A DNA stretch of 64,000 nucleotides from the NCBI GenBank assembly GCA_029204225.1, contig CM055099.1, forward strand, positions 54,092,983 through 54,156,982. Direction: 5' to 3'. This document shows positions 58,170 through 64,000 of the stretch, piece by piece (position 1 is the first letter of the stretch; each line of letters starts with the position of its first letter). This stretch comes from Diphasiastrum complanatum (taxonomy: Eukaryota; Streptophyta; Lycopodiopsida; Lycopodiales; Lycopodiaceae). The position numbers and the translations under genes are program-made. The notes under the pieces are model-generated. The model was not told the DNA's origin. It made no database searches and worked only from the letters and a program-made list of their open reading frames with translations.

Positions 58170-58725
58170 TCACGAAAGACGAAATGTTGTGAAGAGACAA
58201 GTGTCACGAATAATTCATGAAACACGAAGCTGAGACGAAAAGATGAATTGTCGCGAATTACTCGCGAACAGATTTTATTCGAGCCTAGAAACAGAGCGTC
58301 TGTTTGAATATCAACCATCACAAACAGTTAGATATCTATTGTTACAGCATTGGAAGGCCAAAAGACCTTTAAATAAAAGGCCAAAAGACCTGTCTTGTAA
58401 CAATATAAATACATGTGCACTACTCGTTGAAACTCACTCAATCAAAGACATAACAACGAGATAAGACAACAAGAGATGTATATTGATGAATCAGATTTAG
58501 AGTAATAAAAATTTGTTTTTGATCAATAGTTTTTTATTGTCTAAATTGTCTTAAGTTGTCTCTTAATTTTGCATATAATTTTCGCACGCATATTCAATCA
58601 GAACTAATACTGTTCTATTAGTACATAGATCAGATTAAATCGCGATTGAAGACACTGATATTAGTTTGATTTATTCAAACTTGCATCGTGTTCTCTGTGG
58701 AAAAATAATTACTACTTTTCCTACA

Positions 58726-59494
58726 GAAGCACTCTCAATGCCCAATGCAGATGAATGGAATGCTGCCATGGATGTTGAGTACCATTCCTTGATGAAGAAC
58801 AAGACCTGGAGTCTTGTCAATCCTCTTGCAGGTATAAAACCTATTGACTCTAAATGGATCTTCAAGCTAAAGCTTAAGCCAAATGGAAAGCTCGATTAGT
58901 GGTTAAAAGATTTGAGCAAATTTATGGAATAGATTACACTGACACCTTCAGTCCAGTGGTAAAGTATCAATTTATTCGCACCTTGTTGGCTATAGCTATT
59001 GTAGAGGATCTGGACATTCACCAGATGGACGTCCAAACAGTGTTCCTTCATGGATATATACAAGAAGACATATTCATTTATCAACCAGAATGTTATGTCT
59101 TTCAAGGCCATGAGCTTTTGGTATGTAAATCGCACAAGGCGTTGTATGGCCTCAAGCAAGCTCCTCGGGCCTGGTATGAAAGAATCAACCACTTCTTGTT
59201 GTAGCATAATTTTACCTCTTGCTCCGCAGACTCTAATGTGTCTCTCAAATGAAAGGGGTCAAGCTATGTTATAATAGAATTATACGTTGATGATTTCTTA
59301 ATTATCGGCAATTCAAATCAGTTATTACAAAAAACCAAATCTTTGTTTTTATCAAACTTTGAGATGATTGACTTAGGCTCAGTTCATTACCTTCTTGGTA
59401 TGGAGATCAGTAGAGATTGTGCAAGCAAAAGGATCACTAAAAGCCAATAGTCCTATCTAACCAATGTACTTCGCAGATATGGACTGCAAACGAT
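58726..59494 (+). pseudogene. copia H reverse transcriptase
   Basis: Plus strand. LSMPNADEWNAAMDVEYHSL, KPIDSKWIFKLKLKPNGKLD, then (frameshift at 58899) [60 protein letters not shown], and after a stop and frame change the catalytic ELYVDDFLIIGN near 59285, MIDLGSVHYLLGMEISRDCA and YLTNVLRRYGLQ. The left end abuts the copia F LTR. The right end is fused within the RT-RNase H connection to the zinc-knuckle DNA of element A2. Confidence 0.9.
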
Positions 59495-59675
59495 ACTCAA
59501 GTGCTTCTATTGTGGCATCAAAGGACACTATGTTTGCCTTGTACTTATTGATAGATCCACCTTGGTTTGTCTTCACCTTGAAGATCCATTTGTATCCAAT
59601 GACTTTATTGTCCTTAGGTAACTTCACCAATCTCCATGTTCCATTCTTCATAAGAGCTTGATACTCAAGATCCAT
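59457..59675 (-). pseudogene. copia A2 RT N-terminus (inverted segment)
   Basis: Minus strand: MDLEYQALMKNGTWRLVKLP, NKVIGYKWIFKVKTNQGGSI, NKYKA, then the inversion border at about 59533. The upstream linker (59700-59900) with RLTYDGKSK- and SSSSQKPRRT-like pieces is readable. Confidence 0.9.
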
Positions 59676-59983
59676 TGCTTGGATCCACTCCTCTTCTTTC
59701 TTTGATTCATCTACACTTGTAGGTTCATCAAAAGAGGTTAGGAAAGTAACATAAAAAATTACTTGCTTACTCTTTCCATCATATGTAAGCCTTGAAGGTA
59801 CTTGACTTTCCCTTAATGTTCTCCTTGGCTTTTGACTTGATGAAGGTCCATCATCATCACCATCTAAAGTAGAATCTTGTACGTCAATATCAAGAATGTT
59901 GGATCAATCCACACCTTTATCAATCATGCTTGAAGACACTTTTGGAATGTTCTCCTCATCAAAGATGAGATCTCTACCAACAA

Positions 59984-60779
59984 TCACTTTGTTAGTAGAA
60001 GGAATGTAAACCTTGTAGGCTTTACTAACCTCATATATCCAACAAAAATACCTCTTCTTGAAGATGGATCCTCCTTGGTCCTATCATCAAGAGTAATGTT
60101 GACATAGCATGTGCATCCAAAGGTTCTTAGAAAGTTGACACTCAGCCTCCTCTTGAATAGCATCTCAAAAGTGTCCTTCCATCCGAAATAGCACTCGGCC
60201 ACCTATTGCACAATACATTGGCACACAACAAAGCTTGATCCCAAAATGGTTTATCAAGATTAGCACTTAACCTCATGGCTTTAGCACTTTCACATAAAGT
60301 CCTATTCTTCCTTTCAGCCACTCCATTTTATTGTGGGGTCCTTGATGTTGTATACTCCCTCTGATCCCATGCCCATCACAAAAGTCCTTGAACTTGGTAG
60401 ATATGTACTCACCACCATTGTCACTCCTTAAGCACTTGATCTTTGTGAAAAATTGGTTCTCCCTTGCATTCTTGAACTTGATAAAGACATCATACACTTC
60501 ATCCTTACTCTTTAGTAGATAGATCCAACAAAATCTACTAAAATCATTAATGAATGTTGCATACATCTTAGCTCCACTATTGCTAGTTGTAGTAAATCCA
60601 TGAATATCCGAATGTACAAGTTGAAAAGGCTTTGTAGATCTAGTATAAGATAGTCTATGTGACTTAGACAAAGCACAAGACTCACAAACATGATTGATGC
60701 CACTTAAAGAACTTGGAAGACCTATCACAACCTTCTTTCTAGCCATTACCTCCAATGACTTGAAGTTGAGGTGTCCCAT
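59984..60779 (-). pseudogene. int: copia A2 integrase (inverted segment)
   Basis: Minus strand: MGHLNFKSLEVMARKKVVIG, CESCALSKSHRLSY (zinc-binding region), QLVHSDIHGFTTTSNSGAKM (first catalytic Asp), FINDFSRFCWIYLLKSKDEV, CLRSDNGGEYISTKFKDFCD (second Asp); the Glu region is frameshifted (60310-60360). The C-terminal part FEMLFKRRLSVNFLRTFGCT, RRGIFVGYMRLVKP is at 59984-60202. It retains the segment that A1 has lost. Confidence 0.92.
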
Positions 60780-60916
60780 CCTTTTACGCCAAATCTCTTA
60801 AATAGGTATTTGCTCTCTTGCAACACATCCAACTTGGATAGCAATAACACAAGCATCTAGTCTGAACAACTTTCCTTGTCTTTTATCTTTTCCAATCAAG
60901 ACATCCTTCCTTTTGA

Positions 60917-61348
60917 TCATACAAGCATCTCCATCAAACTCAACGTGGGGACTTTACTTAGCATTTGACTCACACTAAGCAAATTCTTGGTAATAGATGG
61001 AATAGACAAAACATCCTCCAAATGAACGTTCCTATTTGTAGAGAGAGAAATAGGAATTGTGCCAATCTCTTTGATTGCACACTCACCATCATTGGCCGTG
61101 TAGATCACCCTCTTGCCATCTCCATATGCCAACAAAGAAGTGAAATACTCTTTGTGAAAAATCATGTGTGAACTTGCTCCACTATCAATTCACCAAGGAT
61201 TTAGATCTCCATCATTAGCAAGCATACATGAAGACATCACAAAAGCATCATCATTTTCATCTTGAACGTCCAAACCATCCTCATCAAGAGTAAGATTACC
61301 TTGCTTGTCTCCTTGATCTCTCTTCTTCTTGTAGCACTCACTTTGGCA
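60917..61348 (-). pseudogene. pro: copia A2 zinc-knuckle end and protease (inverted segment)
   Basis: Minus strand from the inversion border at 61348: SECYKKKRDQGDKQGNLTLD, then WID-type active site near 61180 (degenerate), MIFHKEYFTSLLAYGDGKRV, GECAIKEIGTIPISLSTNRN and EDVLSIPSITKNLLSVSQML. Matches A1 6421-6820. Confidence 0.88.
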
Positions 61349-61680
61349 AAACGAGATGCTCAACAACAAGGGATTGACTATGATGAGACCTTTGCACCCG
61401 TGGCATAGTTGATAGACATATCATCTCACTTGCTACACTTTATGGATGAGATCTATGAAAAATAGACATTACAAATGACATTTTTGAATGATGATCTTGA
61501 GGAGGAAGTGTACATGGAGCAACCCGAGAGCTACATTTCATCAACAAAGCCAAATCATGTGTATCTACTACAAAAGAGTTTGTATGGCCTTAAGCAAACA
61601 CCAAGAAGTTGATATGCTAAGTTTAACACTTTTTTATTCTCTGAAGCTTTGTTATGAGTGAGTATGATCATTCACTTTAT
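61349..61680 (+). pseudogene. copia A2 RT middle part, plus strand
   Basis: Plus strand: AKRDAQQQGIDYDETFAPVA, then [33 protein letters not shown] and YAKFNTFLFSEALL, with three stops. It ends inside the same codon context that continues normally in copia E at 35280, which fixes the insertion point of the LTR element at 61680/61681. Confidence 0.9.
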
Positions 61681-62036
61681 TTTACAAGTGGAGGTGAGGA
61701 AGTCCTCCAAATCCAAGGTAGAGCCTCCAAATGTCCTCCAAACAACCTGCAAGCTTCAAGATGCTCCCCAACTCCAAGCCAGGATACCTCCACCTACAAG
61801 TAAGGATCTGCAAGTCTCCAAGAATCTCTCCTCCACCTGTGTCCCTACTCTTTAAACACAAAGATAGATAACAGGCTGGCCTCAAGTATTCACCACCCAA
61901 CCATAGCTAGATCCAAGCTCCAAGCAAGACCTATCTAGCACTCCCTTGCTAACCATAAACAAATCACAAGCATACCACAACACTCCATAGTATACTCAAG
62001 ATCCAAACCCTACTTATGTCCCATACCATAAGCAAG
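61681..62036 (-). repeat. 3' LTR of the non-autonomous element
   Basis: Matches 63664-64000: shared GAAGTCCTCCAAAT, CTCCACCTGTGTCCCTA, AACACAAAGATAGATAACA, CCATAGCTAGATCCAAGCTC. The right limit is a minimum, because the partner runs off the window. Confidence 0.85.
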
Positions 62037-62040
62037 ATCC

Positions 62041-62615
62041 GGTAACCCATCAATAAACATTAACATTTGTACCTTCGGTGGAATATCACTATAAAGTGGA
62101 TTCAGGTACTCATGAAAATCTTGAATAAACTGTTCCAAACCTTAATTTATGGTTAGATGACTCAACTTTTGGAAGTGTTCATAGTCATCTAAAAGTGATA
62201 GAAAATAATCCCTAAAAAGTTTGCAAAAATCATCTCATATACAAGTTTGATTGCCCTTTGCAACTAAGTCATCCCACCAAACTAAGGCTCTTCCTTCAAG
62301 GAACATGGTGATGGTGGATAACTTCTCAGATTCAGAGAATTGGTTCATGGCAAAGTATTTGTTCCAAACATTCAGCCAAGAACTTACCACTTGTAGGTTC
62401 CTATCTTTCTTCTCCCCCTTAAACACTTTTACAAGAGGTGGAACTACATGCTTCTTCTGATTGGCTAACCTAGACTCTAAGTCTTGGTCTCTTTGATTAG
62501 TTTCAACAAGCTGCTTATTAGTGGCTTGAATTTGTTGGTATAAAAGTTCAAGAGCTTGTGCCACATTGGATGGGTTTGATAGATCAAATGTTGGATTTTC
62601 ATTGGTTTGATTCAT
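62041..62615 (-). pseudogene. gag: gag fragment of the non-autonomous element
   Basis: Minus strand, start MNQTNENPTFDLSNPSNVAQ. A short predicted coiled region (ELLYQQIQATNKQLVETNQR), then RNLQVVSSWLNVWNKYFAMN and TITMFLEGRALVWWDDLVAK, the ALxWW signature of Ty3/gypsy-type Retrotrans_gag. After a stop at 62235 the same frame continues (LFRDYFLSLLDDYEHFQKLS, LEQFIQDFHEYLNPLYSDIP, MLMFIDGLPDLAYG) into the 3' LTR edge. No zinc knuckle. Confidence 0.85.
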
Positions 62616-62939
62616 TGGTGTTGCTTGTGTGTTTTCCTATTATGCAAATACAACAACAAGTGCTCAAATTAGAATGATAGAAATGCTTCAATTATTACAT
62701 CCAATGCAAATAAAAACCATTTACTTCTATACATTCAATCTTATTGTTTGTAAGCTCAATCCAAGCCTACTATTTGCAAGCTTAATCCAAGCTTAAGAGG
62801 AAAACAACATCAAGCTACATTTGCCTTAATCAAAAGCAAAAATGAAAACCAAACTTTATGTAAACTTCAATTAACTCATCCAAGCTAATGTTTACATAAA
62901 ATTCTCATTCCCATTCCCATTCCAATTCTATTTGTCATT

Positions 62940-63305
62940 TCAAAAACAACCAAAGTTTTCACATTTCTCACTATTCTAGATTTCTAAAACCAAGAAACTA
63001 GTGTCTAGAAATGGATAACTAATGAAGCTTTATGAAAACTTCAATTTTCAGATCTGATTTTCAGATTTACAGGTCTAAAAATCAGAACTTCAAAATGACA
63101 AAAAACAGAATTTCAAAACTTGTTTTATGCACAAAGTTACACTACCATTCCCTTCCTACATTGTCATCTTTATGAAACTAGGAGATAGAAAGGTGTAACT
63201 AATGAAGTTTGAATGAAAACTTCACTTTTCAGATCTGATTTTCAGATGCACAAGTCTGAAAAATGGAACTTCAAAATGAAAATCAGAACTTCAAACACTT
63301 CATTT
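62940..63305. repeat. Two about 180-bp tandem units in the leader
   Basis: AACTAATGAAGYTT...GAAAACTTCA, TTTTCAGATCTGATTTTCAG and AACTTCAAAATGA recur with a period of 180 bp (anchor positions 63017 and 63197). The copies are about 75-80% alike by eye. Confidence 0.75.
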
Positions 63306-63650
63306 ATGCAAAAAAAAACACTAGTTTTGATTAAAACACATAACTAGAATCTCTTTGCCAAAAAAAATTTGTGTATGTAGAGGAAGACTTTCTCTACCTA
63401 TCCCACAAATCTTTTTTCAGAACTTTTAAAAATCCAAAGCCCACTTTAAAACTTCTCTAACATGATAAAAAATTAGCCCTAAACAATTCTATAAGCATCA
63501 CTACTCTCTTCCAAAGAGAACTAGATTCATTGGGTACTTCAACTACAAGCTTCCTAAAACTAGAAAAGCCTATAATCTTTCCCAAAAAAATTTAGTTGGT
63601 GATCTTAATAGAACTTGAAGAAGGTTAGAAAGGTTACCATCCTTTGTCTA

Positions 63651-63662
63651 GCTCTGATACCA
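63651..63662 (-). other. Met-tRNA primer-binding site of the non-autonomous element
   Basis: Minus strand TGGTATCAGAGC followed by TAGAC, adjoining the LTR end (CTTGTAAAAG). Confidence 0.85.
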
Positions 63663-63663
63663 C

Positions 63664-64000
63664 TTTTACAAGTAGAGGTGAGAAAGTCCTCCAAATGGCC
63701 TTCAATCAACCTACAAGCTTCAAGATGATCCCCAACTCCAAGCTAGGATACCTCCACCTGCAAGTAAGGATCTGCAAGCCTCCAAGGATCTCTCCTCCAC
63801 CTGTGTCCCTATTCTTTAAACACAAAGATAGATAACAAGCTGGTCTCAAGTATTCACCACCCAACCATAGCTAGATCCAAGCTCCAAGAAAGACCTATCT
63901 AGCACCCCCTTGCTAACCATAAACAAATCACAAGCATACCACAACACTCCATAGCATATTCAAGATCCAAACCCTACTTATGTCCCATACCATAAGCAAG
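63664..64000 (-). repeat. 5' LTR of the non-autonomous element, incomplete
   Basis: Begins next to the PBS and continues to the end of the window, matching 61681-62036. Its outer end and target duplication lie outside the window. Confidence 0.85.

Larger units (their letters stand above)
57708..58725 (+). repeat. copia F 3' LTR (1018 bp)
   Basis: From TGTAGAACAACTGATC to CCTACA; its last 100 bp match the LTR end before the PBS at 52550. The first half is unusual: a 91-bp near-perfect hairpin (57839-57929), three 59-bp tandem units (57993-58169) and many TCGCGAA/TTCGCAA/TCACGAA words up to 58270. The sequence after 58725 is another copia RT, with no visible target duplication. Confidence 0.85.
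59495..61680. mobile_element. copia A2 with an internal inversion
   Basis: Relative of A1. 59495-59532 is plus-strand zinc-knuckle DNA (KCFYCGIKGH), 59533-61348 is minus-strand and holds, read 61348 to 59533, the second half of the knuckle, protease, integrase and RT start, and 61349-61680 is plus-strand RT. The inverted piece is exactly what is missing between the two plus-strand pieces. At both borders a TTTGC / GGCAAA inverted microhomology is visible. The element is cut on the left by fusion to copia H and on the right by the LTR element at 61681. Confidence 0.85.
61681..64000 (-). mobile_element. Non-autonomous LTR element with gag only, cut by window end
   Basis: Minus-strand element: 5' LTR from beyond 64000 to about 63664, PBS TGGTATCAGAGC (63662-63651), a leader with two about 180-bp repeats, a gag fragment (62615-62235 and beyond) and the 3' LTR (62036-61681). 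The LTRs match over at least 335 bp with about 90% identity and one 20-bp indel. The internal region is only about 1.6 kb and has no protease, RT or integrase, which fits the TR-GAG / LARD class of non-autonomous elements. The left end sits precisely in copia A2 RT. LTR termini are not TG...CA (TTTTACAAG at the left), so the exact ends are uncertain by a few bases. Confidence 0.82.

Noticed and set aside
52255-58730. GAAGC at 52255-52259 and 58726-58730 as the copia F target duplication
   Set aside because: The left copy lies about 190 bp away from the truncated 5' LTR and within RNase H sequence; the 5' LTR start is missing, so no duplication can be claimed.

Overview
This 64-kb window looks like intergenic DNA of a large, repeat-rich plant nuclear genome. 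The evidence is plant Ty1/copia and Ty3/gypsy elements of many families, a plant-type L1 LINE, PBS sequences complementary to plant initiator-Met and Asp tRNAs, very long GA/CT microsatellites, and almost no intact host coding sequence. A gymnosperm or another big-genome seed plant fits best, but this is inference: no species-diagnostic gene is present. I see no rRNA, tRNA or CRISPR array. Every recognisable protein-coding region except two remnants (33870-34440 and 38845-40642, both minus) belongs to a transposable element, and nearly all are broken.

Layout. 1-5440: AT-rich DNA with a GA microsatellite, an 83-bp duplication, a 405-bp MITE-like element with perfect 17-bp terminal inverted repeats (2830-3234) and three 140-bp tandem units (3695-4114). 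5441-11700: copia element A1 (gag, protease, integrase, RT start; RNase H at 10583). Its RT is replaced by fragments of its own LTR and leader in both orientations, one carrying a 156-bp pure CT tract. 11701-15155: two minus-strand copia remnants (C and D). 15156-19756: non-coding, with two copies of a short repeat ending in GT/GA microsatellites, one arm of a 23-kb-spaced inverted repeat, and an 18-bp minisatellite.

19757-31826: a complete 12.07-kb Ty3/gypsy element on the minus strand, with 811/798-bp LTRs, a 5-bp target duplication (ATCAT), an Asp-tRNA-type PBS, gag with three zinc knuckles, protease, RT-RNase H, integrase, and a long extra sense ORF (ORF3, 778 codons from its ATG) between integrase and the polypurine tract. 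Hairpin-forming units recur both in the leader before gag and in the spacer before ORF3, and a TATA-like box precedes ORF3. This is the most interesting object in the window.

31832-41696: small duplications, an acidic host-gene remnant, a copia RT fused to a LINE fragment, copia RNase H and integrase fragments, a spliced host-gene remnant with a possible ParB/sulfiredoxin-like motif, and the second arm of the inverted repeat. 41915-49381: three plus-strand copia elements (I, J, K). J is nearly full-length from zinc knuckle to 3' LTR. K's LTR is flanked by a PPT on one side and a PBS on the other. 49382-52200: AT-rich and simple-repeat DNA. 52209-58725: copia F, split by a nested minus-strand copia G; its 3' LTR holds a 44-bp near-perfect hairpin and 59-bp tandem repeats. 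58726-61680: copia H fused to A2, an A1 relative whose segment from zinc knuckle to RT start has been inverted in place. 61681-64000: a non-autonomous LTR element with only a gag fragment, inserted into the A2 RT and cut by the window end.

Taken together the window is a nested retrotransposon graveyard. The genes do not form a host pathway. Their relations are insertion, recombination and decay, and most premature stops I could examine in the gypsy element are single C-to-T changes, as expected for methylated, silenced DNA.
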